Assembly (NCBI GenBank): GCA_934718275.1
Contig: CAKUZD010000001.1
Coordinates: forward strand, 276,087 to 340,086
Source: an uncultured Candidatus Melainabacteria bacterium
GTDB taxonomy: Bacteria; Cyanobacteriota; Vampirovibrionia; Gastranaerophilales; Gastranaerophilaceae
Length of the DNA stretch: 64,000 nucleotides
Direction: 5' to 3'
Translations under genes and position numbers: made by a program
In this document: positions 1 through 7,805 of the stretch, piece by piece
Position numbering within the stretch: position 1 is the first letter of the stretch
Layout: every line of letters begins with the position of its first letter
Notes under the pieces: generated by a model
What the model was told of the DNA's origin: nothing
Databases searched by the model: none
What the model saw: the letters and a program-made list of their open reading frames with translations, nothing else

Positions 1-694
1 AGTGACCTGTTTCTGCAGCTTTTAACGCTGCCGTAACAGTCTCTTTATCCCTAATTTCACCAATAAATATAACATCCGGATCCTGTCTCAATGCATATTT
101 AATACCATCGGGAAATGTTGGCGTATCAATCAAAACCTGTCTTTGAGAAACCAAACATTTTTTATTTGTAAAAATAAATTCAACCGGATCTTCAATTGTA
201 ATAATATGCTTAGGATAATTAATATTTATATAATCAATCAAAGAAGCAATTGTGGTAGATTTTCCGGAGCCCGTAGGGCCTGTAATCAACACCAAACCAT
301 TGTTTAACGTAGCAAATTGTTCAATAGATTCAGGTAAATTCAATTCAACAACCTTTTTAATATTATAAGGAATCGTTCTAATTACCAAAGCACTTTTACC
401 TAATTGACGACTTAAATTAACCCTGAAACGAGAAACCCCATGAATTTCATACGCAAAATCAAGGTCAAACACCGAATTAACTTTACCTTTGAAATGAATC
501 GGTAACAATATGTCATACGCTAAAGAAATATCGTCTTCCGTCAATACAGGCATGTCAACTTTAGTGATTTTTCCATCAATTCTTATAGCGGGATGTTCAT
601 CAACTTGCAAATGAACGTCTGAAGCCCCAACAGCAACCGCCTTTTTCAAAAATGATATGATATTGAATTTTGAATTTGTATAATTTTCTACCAT
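1..694 (-). CDS. pilT: Type IV pilus retraction ATPase PilT, partial (C-terminus beyond window)
   Basis: Hexameric ATPase that powers pilus retraction at the cytoplasmic base of the pilus. I translated about 231 codons from the ATG at 694-692; the gene runs off the left edge. Seen: an N-terminal PAS-like region with SDVHLQ near residues 25-30, Walker A GPTGSGKST at 139-147, an Asp-box ITIEDPVEF, and the Walker B region DPDVIFIGEIRD followed by ETVTAALKAAETGH. The opening SDVHL-type motif and lack of a long PilB-like N-terminus favour PilT over PilB; PilU is possible. The ribosome site is GAGAGGG, 6-7 nt before the ATG. Two prepilins elsewhere in the window fit a pilus system. Confidence 0.9.
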   Translation of the reverse strand, partial: MVENYTNSKFNIISFLKKAVAVGASDVHLQVDEHPAIRIDGKITKVDMPVLTEDDISLAYDILLPIHFKGKVNSVFDLDFAYEIHGVSRFRVNLSRQLGKSALVIRTIPYNIKKVVELNLPESIEQFATLNNGLVLITGPTGSGKSTTIASLIDYININYPKHIITIEDPVEFIFTNKKCLVSQRQVLIDTPTFPDGIKYALRQDPDVIFIGEIRDKETVTAALKAAETGH

Positions 695-793
695 AGTAAC
701 CCTCTCTTACTATTGTTAGATTGTATCATGTTTTTTTATGTATGACAATAAGTTTTTAATGTAACAAAAACTTAACAATTTAATACAAAAAGT

Positions 794-826
794 CAATTCT
801 AAAAAACCAAAATACTTTATATAAAT
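794..826 (+). promoter_or_regulatory. Bipartite promoter-like element, site 1 (before structured RNA)
   Basis: CAATT at 794-798, AAAATAC at 809-815 (15 nt start to start), then TTTATATAAAT to 826. The same spacing recurs at six other sites in this window. The following bases GTAAGGGAAA also resemble the leaders of sites 3 and 5. No protein gene follows on this strand; the transcript would run into the RNA at about 832-998. Confidence 0.6.
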
Positions 827-831
827 GTAAG

Positions 832-998
832 GGAAATCAAAAATTACAAATTGGAAAAACAAATTATCGGATATTAAAAATCTAATCAAGTTCTTCAAAT
901 AGTTTGAACAAGATTAAAATAAAAAGTTTATTTTATACTCTCTCTCTTAATATCCTCGTGTTTATTTAATGTTGCCTCTAAATGGCAACTTTTTTTTT
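832..998 (+). ncRNA. Candidate structured small RNA, about 165 nt, with own promoter and terminator
   Basis: The stretch has no credible ORF on the plus strand but folds well on paper. GGATATTAA (869-877) pairs perfectly with TTAATATCC (947-955), closing a domain with two internal hairpins. One is TAATC (883-887) with GATTA (912-916), capped by TTCAAA/TTTGAA (894-899/903-908). The other is TAAAATAAA (915-923) with TTTATTTTA (927-935). The domain is followed by a GTTGCC/GGCAAC hairpin and nine T residues. It lies behind bipartite element site 1. I see no SRP, RNase P or tmRNA signature and cannot exclude a 6S-like RNA. An alternative is a decayed gene cassette that kept only its promoter and terminator. 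Confidence 0.5.
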
Positions 999-999
999 G
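971..999 (+). terminator. Intrinsic terminator of the candidate small RNA
   Basis: GTTGCC (971-976), a short loop, GGCAAC (984-989), then a run of nine T at 990-998. The T-run is on the plus strand, which sets the direction of transcription. Confidence 0.75.
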
Positions 1000-1046
1000 C
1001 ATTTTTATAAGTTATAAAATTTTGTCTTATCAAATATAATAATTTT

Positions 1047-1883
1047 TTATTTTAACCAAATATTAAACTCTATAGACTCTTTTTGAGGCTTAATATCAAC
1101 TTCTTTTCCTCTAAAAACAACTCCACAATAATTAAAAAATTGAGCAACTCTATTATTTTTATATTTCAAAATTTCAAAGCCATCTATTGATAGAGGAGAA
1201 TTTATAATTACTTTATCCCCGTTAACAGATTTTGTTTTAAATTGTTTAAAATCAATTTGAGCATTATCATAGTTCCAGCCGTTATCACTGACAAAATCGA
1301 CTATAGCATCAATCGGAGTACCTTTTTTGATGTATAATTTTCCATTTTTATTTACATCTCTTGCTATTACAAACCTTATACTGTCCCCAACCTCTATTTC
1401 ATCATAACAAGTTGAAATTTTTTGTGCAGCACGTATTTTTATGGGTGTATCTTCTGAATTTATATAATCATCGAAGAATATTGTTAATCTTGTTTTTTCC
1501 GGTTTAAGAATAACTTCCCCTCCTCGAATTATCGCATTTACAGGAGCGAAACCTGCATTTGCCATATCTTGATATTTCTTATGTTCTCCGCCTTTTAAAT
1601 AAACTTGCCCACGAAGAACTTTATCAGTATTTTTATATTTAAAATTTGAAATCAATATAGCAGCCTGTTCTCCGGCAAACCCGTTGGGCGTTAACCTTCT
1701 TATCAAGCCTGAAATTTCTTCCCCCGTATTTATATCCTTGAAATAAACAATATCACCTTCTTTTAAGTTTTTGTCATTTGTCGCGATTTTAGATAAAGGC
1801 GTTATTGTTATATGAATTTCCTCTGAAAATACAGGCAAACTGCAAAACACCAGACATAAAACAAGTAAAAAATTCCTCAACAT
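1047..1883 (-). CDS. Exported protein of unknown function with repeated beta-type module
   Basis: 278 residues with a clear Sec signal peptide: MLRNF start, hydrophobic core to about residue 19, likely cut after VFS. The mature part alternates short strands with two similar halves: EGDIVYFKDI...RLTPNGFAG near 42-70, and VGDSIRFVIA...LYIKKGTPIDAIV near 165-195. This weakly recalls the beta-module of VirB10/TrbI-like envelope proteins, but no family is recognised with confidence. Its start overlaps the stop of the upstream peptidase gene (TAATG, sharing one base), so the two are co-transcribed and probably act in the envelope. The exported protein at 57480-58379 seems to share the same module. 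Confidence 0.8.
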   Translation of the reverse strand: MLRNFLLVLCLVFCSLPVFSEEIHITITPLSKIATNDKNLKEGDIVYFKDINTGEEISGLIRRLTPNGFAGEQAAILISNFKYKNTDKVLRGQVYLKGGEHKKYQDMANAGFAPVNAIIRGGEVILKPEKTRLTIFFDDYINSEDTPIKIRAAQKISTCYDEIEVGDSIRFVIARDVNKNGKLYIKKGTPIDAIVDFVSDNGWNYDNAQIDFKQFKTKSVNGDKVIINSPLSIDGFEILKYKNNRVAQFFNYCGVVFRGKEVDIKPQKESIEFNIWLK

Positions 1884-2587
1884 TACAAATTTCCTTCCTG
1901 TTTTAAGTGACGTCTTTTTTGTTTTTGTTGAAATTCTTTTATTTCGTTTTCCATAGAGTATTCAAAATTTTTATAAGAAGCTGTTTGAGTAATCGGAGAA
2001 TTTAAATACTGCGGATATTTTACATAAATATACTTATACATAGCAAGCAACCTTTTTGAACCCTTCGGATGCGTATATGTAAAGCCCCAATCCCAAACAG
2101 GCTCTCCTTCCAGTTTATTCATAATAGTAATTGCCGCAATCGGGTCATAGCCAGCTTTTACCATATAATCAATACCATTCAAATCAGCTTTCATTTCATA
2201 TTTCTTAGAATTCGACTGCATAGCGATATATTTTATCATCCCACCATAAGCCTCTACGGCATGAGCTATTTCATGTGACAAAACAAATGCTAATTCAGAA
2301 TCATTATCTATATACAAAAACATTGGAGTGTAAATTCTAACAGTTTTATCATAAATACTTGAAGTAGCATTTAAAACTTTTTTGTCATTAATTACCAAAA
2401 TAGGGACTCGCCTTGGGATCTTATTATCAATAAGTATTTTATTACCTACATCTAAAACTTTTTCCTCATCAATCCCCTTTTTCTTCCAAAAATTATTTAA
2501 ACCAACACCTTTAATTACATAAACTTCATCCGCAAAAGCGCTTGTTCCCAATAACAACAGGCATAACACCACTAAAAACTTTTTCAT
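1883..2587 (-). CDS. Secreted M48-family zinc metallopeptidase
   Basis: 234 residues with a Sec signal peptide (MKKFLVVLCLLLLGTSAFA). The zinc site is HEIAH at residues 105-109, and a downstream EMKAD (131-135) matches the E-x-x-A-D third-ligand motif of M48 peptidases (BepA/YcaL type rather than membrane HtpX, since no membrane segments follow). Expected role: periplasmic or surface protein quality control, by family. It is first in a two-gene minus-strand unit; the downstream exported protein overlaps it by one base and may be a partner. The C-terminus is a charged, Gln/Lys-rich tail. Confidence 0.8.
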   Translation of the reverse strand: MKKFLVVLCLLLLGTSAFADEVYVIKGVGLNNFWKKKGIDEEKVLDVGNKILIDNKIPRRVPILVINDKKVLNATSSIYDKTVRIYTPMFLYIDNDSELAFVLSHEIAHAVEAYGGMIKYIAMQSNSKKYEMKADLNGIDYMVKAGYDPIAAITIMNKLEGEPVWDWGFTYTHPKGSKRLLAMYKYIYVKYPQYLNSPITQTASYKNFEYSMENEIKEFQQKQKRRHLKQEGNL

Positions 2588-2671
2588 AATATTTCCCCAT
2601 TTATTTTACGAGACAATCTTACTATATTTTTTTAAGATTTGCAATATAGATGTAAAACTTTTATAAGGATA

Positions 2672-2700
2672 TTTTATTTTAGATTTTTCAATGATATAAT
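2672..2700 (+). promoter_or_regulatory. glmS promoter (-10 TATAAT at 2695-2700)
   Basis: A perfect TATAAT sits 34 nt before the glmS ATG, with a weak TTTTAT-like -35 about 17 nt upstream and TGA just before the hexamer. This is an ordinary housekeeping-type promoter and lacks the CAATT element found before the unknown cassettes. Confidence 0.55.
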
Positions 2701-2734
2701 ATAGAACAGTTACAGATTATCGGAGAGCAAAATT

Positions 2735-4579
2735 ATGTGCGGAATAGTTGGATATGTAGGAAATAAACCTGTTGTTGATATATTGGTAGACGGACTTGAA
2801 CAACTTGAATACAGAGGATATGATTCATCCGGAATTGCAGTTATGTGTCCTGAAGATATTAAGGTTTATAAAGCAATAGGAAAACTAAAAAATTTAAGAG
2901 AAAAATTAAAAGGTCACGAAAAAGAATTCAACACATCTACTATGGGAATAGGTCATATCAGATGGGCAACACACGGAGCACCAACCTTATTGAATGCTCA
3001 CCCGCATACTTGCAATTGCGGTCATTTAGTTGTTGTACATAACGGAATTATTGAGAACTACAAAGAATTAAGACAAAAATTGGAAGCTGAAGGCTGTGTT
3101 TTCAGGTCTCAAACTGATACAGAAACAATTGCACACCTTGTTGCAAGAAAATATGCACAATGTAAAGACTTAACGGAAGCAGTAAGGCTTGCATCTAAAG
3201 AAATAGAAGGAGCTTACGCTCTTTGTGTAATGCATTTTGACTGCAAAGACAAGCTTGTAATTACCAAAAGAAATGCACCACTACTAATTGGAGTGGGTGA
3301 AAACGAATATTTTGCAGCCTCTGATGTTCCTGCAATTATTAAACACACAAATAAAGCAATCTATTTGGAAGACAATCAGATTGCAACATTAACTCCTGAA
3401 AGTATGAATATAATTAATTCAAATGGAGTTGAAGTTAAAGCCAAAATAGAAGTTCTTCCTTGGGAACCTGTTGCTTTAAGTAAAATGGGCTACAAACATT
3501 TTATGCTTAAAGAAATCCACGAGCAGCCTGATGTAATTAGAAATATTCTTGTTGGGAGACTACATGCCCCTGATGAAAATATTGTATTGAATGAAGTAAA
3601 ATTGAACAAAGATACACTAAAAAATCTTAACAGAATTCAAATTATAGCATGCGGAACATCTCTACACGCTGCGATGATTGGAAAATATTTAATTGAAAAC
3701 TTTTGTGGAATTGCCGTTGATGTAGAAGCTTCTAGTGAATATATTTACAGAAAAACAGTCACCGATGAGCACACTTTAGTTATCGGCGTTTCCCAATCAG
3801 GAGAAACTGCGGATACTTTAACTGCTATAAAACAAGCAAAAGCAAAAGGGTCTCATATTTTAATAATTACAAACAGACCTGACAGTGCCATGGCTAGAGA
3901 AGCTGACAGTTTAATACCCGTAAATGCAGGGATTGAAGTATCTGTTGCTGCAACAAAATCATATATTGCACAATTAATGGCATTCTACTTGTTGTCCTTG
4001 TATATGGCAGAAATCAAAAATAGTGTTGATACTTCAACTTTAACATCTTTAAAAGCGGAATTAATGATTTTACCTCAAAAAATCGAACAAATTCTTGCTC
4101 ACAAAGAAGATATTCAAAAAGTTGCAAGAGTTTATGCAAACACAAAAGATTTTATTTATATTGCCAGAGGAATAAACTACCCAACAGCATTAGAAGGAGC
4201 ACTAAAACTTAAAGAAATAAGCTATATTAATGCAACAGGTTATCCGGCAGGCGAATTAAAACATGGTCCAATTGCGATGTTAGACGAAACAATGCCGGTC
4301 TTATCTATTTTAATGAACGGCTCTGTTTATGAAAAACTTCTTTCTAACAGTGAAGAAGCTAAAGCTCGTAATGCAAGAATGATTGCACTTACTAATTCTA
4401 AAGACGAAAAATTAGATTATTTGTTTGAAAATATCATTAGAGTTCCTGACGTACAGGAGCTATTTTCTCCAATAATCGCGATGATTCCGTTGCAGTTAAT
4501 AGCGTATTATATTGCAGAATTTTTGGGCAAAGACGTTGATCAACCAAGAAACCTTGCAAAATCAGTTACGGTAGAATAA
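2735..4579 (+). CDS. glmS: Glutamine-fructose-6-phosphate aminotransferase (isomerizing)
   Basis: Makes glucosamine-6-phosphate from fructose-6-phosphate and glutamine, the entry step to peptidoglycan and lipid A amino sugars. 614 residues, normal for the family. The N-terminal nucleophile cysteine is in MCGIVGYVG, followed by class II glutaminase motifs (GIGHIRWATHG, HNGIIENY). Two SIS isomerase domains follow, with ACGTSLHA, SQSGETADT and ELKHGPIAMLDE, and the typical C-terminal end DQPRNLAKSVTVE. RBS CGGAGAG precedes the ATG. It stands alone between its own promoter and terminator. No glmS ribozyme is evident: the leader is only about 30 nt. Confidence 0.97.
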   Translation: MCGIVGYVGNKPVVDILVDGLEQLEYRGYDSSGIAVMCPEDIKVYKAIGKLKNLREKLKGHEKEFNTSTMGIGHIRWATHGAPTLLNAHPHTCNCGHLVVVHNGIIENYKELRQKLEAEGCVFRSQTDTETIAHLVARKYAQCKDLTEAVRLASKEIEGAYALCVMHFDCKDKLVITKRNAPLLIGVGENEYFAASDVPAIIKHTNKAIYLEDNQIATLTPESMNIINSNGVEVKAKIEVLPWEPVALSKMGYKHFMLKEIHEQPDVIRNILVGRLHAPDENIVLNEVKLNKDTLKNLNRIQIIACGTSLHAAMIGKYLIENFCGIAVDVEASSEYIYRKTVTDEHTLVIGVSQSGETADTLTAIKQAKAKGSHILIITNRPDSAMAREADSLIPVNAGIEVSVAATKSYIAQLMAFYLLSLYMAEIKNSVDTSTLTSLKAELMILPQKIEQILAHKEDIQKVARVYANTKDFIYIARGINYPTALEGALKLKEISYINATGYPAGELKHGPIAMLDETMPVLSILMNGSVYEKLLSNSEEAKARNARMIALTNSKDEKLDYLFENIIRVPDVQELFSPIIAMIPLQLIAYYIAEFLGKDVDQPRNLAKSVTVE

Positions 4580-4603
4580 ATAAACAAATAAAATAATAAT
4601 TAA

Positions 4604-4637
4604 AATAAGGTTAGGTAAATTTATCTAACCTTATTTT
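4604..4637 (+). terminator. Intrinsic terminator after glmS
   Basis: AATAAGGTTAG (4604-4614) pairs with CTAACCTTATT (4625-4635) over a 10-nt AT loop, followed by TTTT. Confidence 0.85.
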
Positions 4638-4658
4638 TTACATTTATTAACAAAAACG

Positions 4659-4691
4659 CAATTTTATAAAACTCAAATTTTTTATATTAAT
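4659..4691 (+). promoter_or_regulatory. Bipartite promoter-like element, site 2
   Basis: CGCAATTTT with CAATT at 4659, and CAAATTTTTTATATTAAT starting exactly 15 nt after it; TTTATAT falls at the same offset as in the other copies. It ends 26 nt before the ATG of the CHAP-like gene at 4717. It is the most divergent copy in the AAAATAC block. Confidence 0.5.
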
Positions 4692-4716
4692 AAGGTTAGA
4701 ATTAGGTAAAAAGGTT

Positions 4717-5340
4717 ATGTGGTTTAATAATTGTTTTAACAATTACAATTGTAATTTTTCGTTCTTAAATATGTTCAATCCATTTATGAACATGATGAAC
4801 ATGTTTATGCCAATAAACAATTTTTACGGATACAACAATCCTATAAACAATATTTGGCAAACTCAACCAAATTACTTTTCACCAAATTTAAACAATTCAA
4901 TATTCCAAACAAACAATCAGCCAAACAAACAATATAATCCTTTAAAAGGCGAAACTCTTGCAAACAATGTTGTTGCAGGACTTCCGACAGACAGAGATCC
5001 CAATAATCCTCTATGTGCCAGATACGTTAAGAATGCTATTGTAAATAGCGGACTTGGTCCATATATTAACGGAAATGGAGAATTCTGCAAATATATTCTT
5101 CGAGCTAACTCAAACTTCCAAGAAACAAAAGTAAAAGGGGAAGAACTTAATGAATTACCTAAAGGTAGTGTAATAGTTTATGATGCAAACGAAACATGCA
5201 CAAACAAAAATGGAGAAGAAAAACAAATAGGAGAAAACGGGCATGTTACTGTGGCACTAGGTAACGGAAAAGCATGCAGCGACATTATGGAAGATGAAAT
5301 ATTAAAAACAGACAGAGCTTATGTATTTATACCGGTTTAA
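4717..5340 (+). CDS. CHAP/NlpC-like cysteine hydrolase with Asn/Met-rich N-terminus
   Basis: 207 residues. The first 75 are low complexity (Asn, Phe, Met, Pro; several NPF/NP motifs) with no Sec signal peptide. The C-terminal 120 residues look like a small papain-fold amidase: candidate nucleophile C100 in NPLCARYVKNA, the strand GSVIVYDA, and candidate His175 in GENGHVTVALG. By family it would cut peptidoglycan cross-bridges or amides; here this is inference from the Cys/His pattern. The next gene is a clearer CHAP protein with the same layout and promoter type, so the two look like diverged tandem duplicates. How it reaches the wall without a signal peptide is unclear. Confidence 0.65.
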   Translation: MWFNNCFNNYNCNFSFLNMFNPFMNMMNMFMPINNFYGYNNPINNIWQTQPNYFSPNLNNSIFQTNNQPNKQYNPLKGETLANNVVAGLPTDRDPNNPLCARYVKNAIVNSGLGPYINGNGEFCKYILRANSNFQETKVKGEELNELPKGSVIVYDANETCTNKNGEEKQIGENGHVTVALGNGKACSDIMEDEILKTDRAYVFIPV

Positions 5341-5359
5341 CAAATTGTAATATAGTTAG

Positions 5360-5392
5360 CAATTTTCTAACCTTAAAATACTTTATATAAAT
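5360..5392 (+). promoter_or_regulatory. Bipartite promoter-like element, site 3
   Basis: GCAATT with CAATT at 5360, AAAATAC at 5375-5381, TTTATATAAAT to 5392. This is the best match to the consensus. The leader ATAGAGGAAATTAGGGG supplies the ribosome site 24 nt before the CHAP gene at 5416. Confidence 0.65.
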
Positions 5393-5415
5393 ATAGAGGA
5401 AATTAGGGGATAATT

Positions 5416-6075
5416 ATGGGACTTGTTGACGTAAACAGAAATATCAATATTAATCAACAAACAAACTCTACAAATTCATACGGTTTGTATAACCCTTTTA
5501 TGAGTTCATCATTATTAACAACCCCTTTATTTTTGTATAATAATTTAAGTTTTCCACAAATTAATAAAGATATTTTCAGTCAATATGCGTCTATTTACCA
5601 AAACAACCAATTTGATTTTAGCAAATTCGGAAACTTAACTCAATCAACACGCCTAAATAGTAATATTGGAGCTTCAATAGTTTCAACAGCAAAACAATAT
5701 CTTGGGTACAAAGAAAGCGATGGTTCATACAAAAAATTTACAGGAGGCAGAACCGAAAGCTGGTGCGCAGATTTTGTTACATACGTAACCAAAGAAGCTT
5801 TTAGAAAAAACGGAAAAACTTTACCATCAGACTTTGGTTCTCCACAAGTTGCAAAACTAAAACAATGGGGGAAAAACAACAATTGTTATACAAAACGAGT
5901 ATCTGATGCTAAACCGGGAGATATCGTAATTTTCAACAAATCACATACCGGAATAGTTAAAGAAGTATTACCGAACGGAAAAGTTGTAACAATAGAAGGC
6001 AACACCTCAAAAGGGAATGTTGCAGAAATAACTCGTTCTCCAAAAGATATCAACGGATTTGTTCAAATAGCTTAG
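5416..6075 (+). CDS. CHAP-domain peptidoglycan hydrolase
   Basis: 219 residues: a 75-residue Asn/Ser-rich N-terminus (with LYNPFMSSS, like NPFM in the preceding gene), then a CHAP amidase domain. Catalytic Cys117 is in ESWCADFVTYV, the His is in KSHTGIVKEV (H177), and the polar third residue is in TIEGNTSKG (E194/N196); KPGDIVIF precedes the His as in the family. No signal peptide is visible. The last 26 bases overlap the 3' end of coaE on the other strand, so no terminator separates them. Likely a cell-wall amidase or endopeptidase; substrate unknown. Confidence 0.85.
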   Translation: MGLVDVNRNININQQTNSTNSYGLYNPFMSSSLLTTPLFLYNNLSFPQINKDIFSQYASIYQNNQFDFSKFGNLTQSTRLNSNIGASIVSTAKQYLGYKESDGSYKKFTGGRTESWCADFVTYVTKEAFRKNGKTLPSDFGSPQVAKLKQWGKNNNCYTKRVSDAKPGDIVIFNKSHTGIVKEVLPNGKVVTIEGNTSKGNVAEITRSPKDINGFVQIA

Positions 6076-6625
6076 TTAATTTAAAATTTAATTCCTCAAT
6101 ACTTCCGTTATTATTTAATACATAATCGGATTTTTGAGCTTTTTCTTCTTGTCGCATTTGTGAATTTATTCTGGCTTTTGCATAATCTATCGTATAATTA
6201 TTACGGCGCAAAAGCCTTTTCAACCTTATCTCGTCATCTGCATAAACAAATATTATTTTATCAAACAAATCTGTCATATTAGCTTCAAACAACAACGGAA
6301 TTCCTACAAATAAATATTTTTCACAACTATTTTGTTCAAAAAATTTTTCTATTTCACGTCTTATTTGCGGATGCAAAATATCTTCTAACATCTCTTTGGT
6401 ATCAGCATTTTTAAACACCAATTTTCCAAGTTTTTCTCGAGAAAATTCTCCATTTTCAAATACATCGAATTTTTCAAATGCTTTAAACAAAACATCATTC
6501 TTTACCGTCAAAAGTTCATGCGCAACTTTATCTGTATCAAGAACTTTATAACCATTTTTTTCTAAAAATTTCTGAACTGTAGACTTACCTGATGCAATAT
6601 TTCCACAAAGAGCAATTCTTATCAT
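6050..6625 (-). CDS. coaE: Dephospho-CoA kinase
   Basis: Last step of coenzyme A synthesis: ATP-dependent phosphorylation of the 3'-OH of dephospho-CoA. 191 residues, normal length. P-loop GNIASGKST near residues 8-16, the family motif LDTDKVAHELL, and the lid segment KRLLRRN. The start ATG overlaps the stop of the upstream pseudouridine synthase (ATGA-type, 4 bases), so it is translated in a unit with rluB and the thioesterase. Its 3' end runs 26 bp into the convergent CHAP gene. Confidence 0.95.
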   Translation of the reverse strand: MIRIALCGNIASGKSTVQKFLEKNGYKVLDTDKVAHELLTVKNDVLFKAFEKFDVFENGEFSREKLGKLVFKNADTKEMLEDILHPQIRREIEKFFEQNSCEKYLFVGIPLLFEANMTDLFDKIIFVYADDEIRLKRLLRRNNYTIDYAKARINSQMRQEEKAQKSDYVLNNNGSIEELNFKLTKLFEQIR

Positions 6626-7350
6626 TGTGAAATCCTATTCAAAAAATTTTTTAATTCTTTTATTTGTGCAGGCTTAATAGGTTTAACATCGCCACGTTTT
6701 AATCCTTCTAATCGAATAGTAGCATGCTGAATCCGCTTCAAGACTTTAACTTCATAGCCGAAATGTTCAAACATTTTTCTGATTTGCCTATTCATACCTT
6801 GGTATAAAGTTATTTGCATTTCTGTATGCTTATTATCCATTTCTAAAACTTGAATATCAGCATAAGCTATTTTTTGTGGTTCTATTTCTATACCATTAGC
6901 CATTTGTTCCAACTCCCGTCTGTGAACGGCAGAATTAACAGTTACAATATAGACCTTCGGAACTTTTATTGAAGGATGCGTCAGAGCATTAATCAACTCT
7001 CCGTCATTTGTTAAAATAAGAAGCCCCGTAGAATCCTTATCCAAGCGTCCAACAGGTTTCAAACCCATTAACTTTTCAGGCAAAATATCATAAATTGTCT
7101 TTCGGCCTTTTTCATCATCACAAGTAGTTATATACCCTGCCGGTTTATAGAACTTATAATATTCAAGTTTTGAAGGATGTATAAGCTTTTTATTAACAAA
7201 AACCTTATCCTTCTGCTGTACCAAATAGCCTAATTCTTTAACAATCTTTCCATTAACAGCAACAAATCCTTGCTCTATAAGCTCATCTGCTTTTCTCCTG
7301 GAACAAAGCCCTGATGATGCTATATATTTGTTTAAACGAATGCCAGCCAT
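6622..7350 (-). CDS. rluB: 23S rRNA pseudouridine synthase, RluB/RsuA family
   Basis: 242 residues: an N-terminal S4 RNA-binding domain (IRLNKYIASSGLCSRRKADELI) and a catalytic domain with the nucleophile Asp in VGRLDKDSTGLL near residues 103-114. The G(M)NRQIRKMFEHFGYEV motif is present. RluB versus RluF or RsuA cannot be settled by eye. RBS GGAG lies 8-9 nt before the ATG. Middle gene of the unit thioesterase-rluB-coaE, with 14 bp to the thioesterase and a 4-bp overlap with coaE. Confidence 0.9.
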   Translation of the reverse strand: MAGIRLNKYIASSGLCSRRKADELIEQGFVAVNGKIVKELGYLVQQKDKVFVNKKLIHPSKLEYYKFYKPAGYITTCDDEKGRKTIYDILPEKLMGLKPVGRLDKDSTGLLILTNDGELINALTHPSIKVPKVYIVTVNSAVHRRELEQMANGIEIEPQKIAYADIQVLEMDNKHTEMQITLYQGMNRQIRKMFEHFGYEVKVLKRIQHATIRLEGLKRGDVKPIKPAQIKELKNFLNRISQ

Positions 7351-7364
7351 TATATAAAAACTCC

Positions 7365-7772
7365 TTATTCAGCAGCCTTTTTCAAAGCATTAGTAACAAC
7401 TTCCGGCATTCTTCTGTACAATTTACCGGCCTCATTTATAGCTACTACATCAAATTCTGCTTTTATAAAAATCTTTTCATCATTTTTGGATTTTATAATC
7501 TGACCGAATGTAACCGACAGACTATTGAATTTTTCAATCCATGTTTCAATAATAATATCATCATTCAAACGAGCAGAAGCTTTGTAACGAACATTCATGT
7601 TAGCAACAGGAAGAAGAACATCGTTGTTTTTCATCGCAACTAAATCTAAGCCAAGCATATCACAAAGGTCTACACGTCCTTTTTCCATCCATCTCAAATA
7701 TGCACCATGCCATACTACACCATAAGCATCTGTATCTGAATAATAAACTTTAGTTTCAAAAATATGTTTCAT
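7365..7772 (-). CDS. Hot-dog acyl-CoA thioesterase, YbgC/FadM type
   Basis: 135 residues from the ATG at 7772-7770. The hot-dog signature is YYSDTDAYGVVWHGAYLRWME with the catalytic Asp (YSDTDAYG) near residue 13; it is normal for 4-hydroxybenzoyl-CoA/YbgC thioesterases. An upstream in-frame ATG would add about 20 hydrophobic residues but spans the promoter, so I prefer the shorter start. A TATAAT box (7787-7782, with TG one base upstream) ends only 9 nt before the ATG and I see no ribosome site, so translation may be nearly leaderless. Substrate unknown. Confidence 0.85.
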   Translation of the reverse strand: MKHIFETKVYYSDTDAYGVVWHGAYLRWMEKGRVDLCDMLGLDLVAMKNNDVLLPVANMNVRYKASARLNDDIIIETWIEKFNSLSVTFGQIIKSKNDEKIFIKAEFDVVAINEAGKLYRRMPEVVTNALKKAAE

Positions 7773-7781
7773 AATAAGTAA

Positions 7782-7787
7782 ATTATA
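7782..7787 (-). promoter_or_regulatory. Extended -10 box of the thioesterase-rluB-coaE unit
   Basis: TGTTATAAT read on the minus strand (extended -10). Only 9 nt separate the box from the ATG at 7772, leaving room for a leader of about 2-3 nt. The same 33-bp gap holds the ribosome site of the divergent rubredoxin gene. Confidence 0.55.
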
Positions 7788-7805
7788 ACACAAAAGGAGA
7801 AAAAT

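Noticed and set aside
832..866. Short leader peptide in the candidate RNA
   Set aside because: AAGGGA could be a ribosome site, but the only frame after it (TTG at 851) stops after eight codons.
716..898. 60-residue minus-strand ORF upstream of pilT
   Set aside because: Phe/Ile/Tyr-rich translation of AT-rich DNA, no ribosome site, and it lies across the plus-strand RNA with its terminator.
2700..2735. glmS ribozyme in the glmS leader
   Set aside because: The leader is about 30 nt, far too short, and no conserved core is present.
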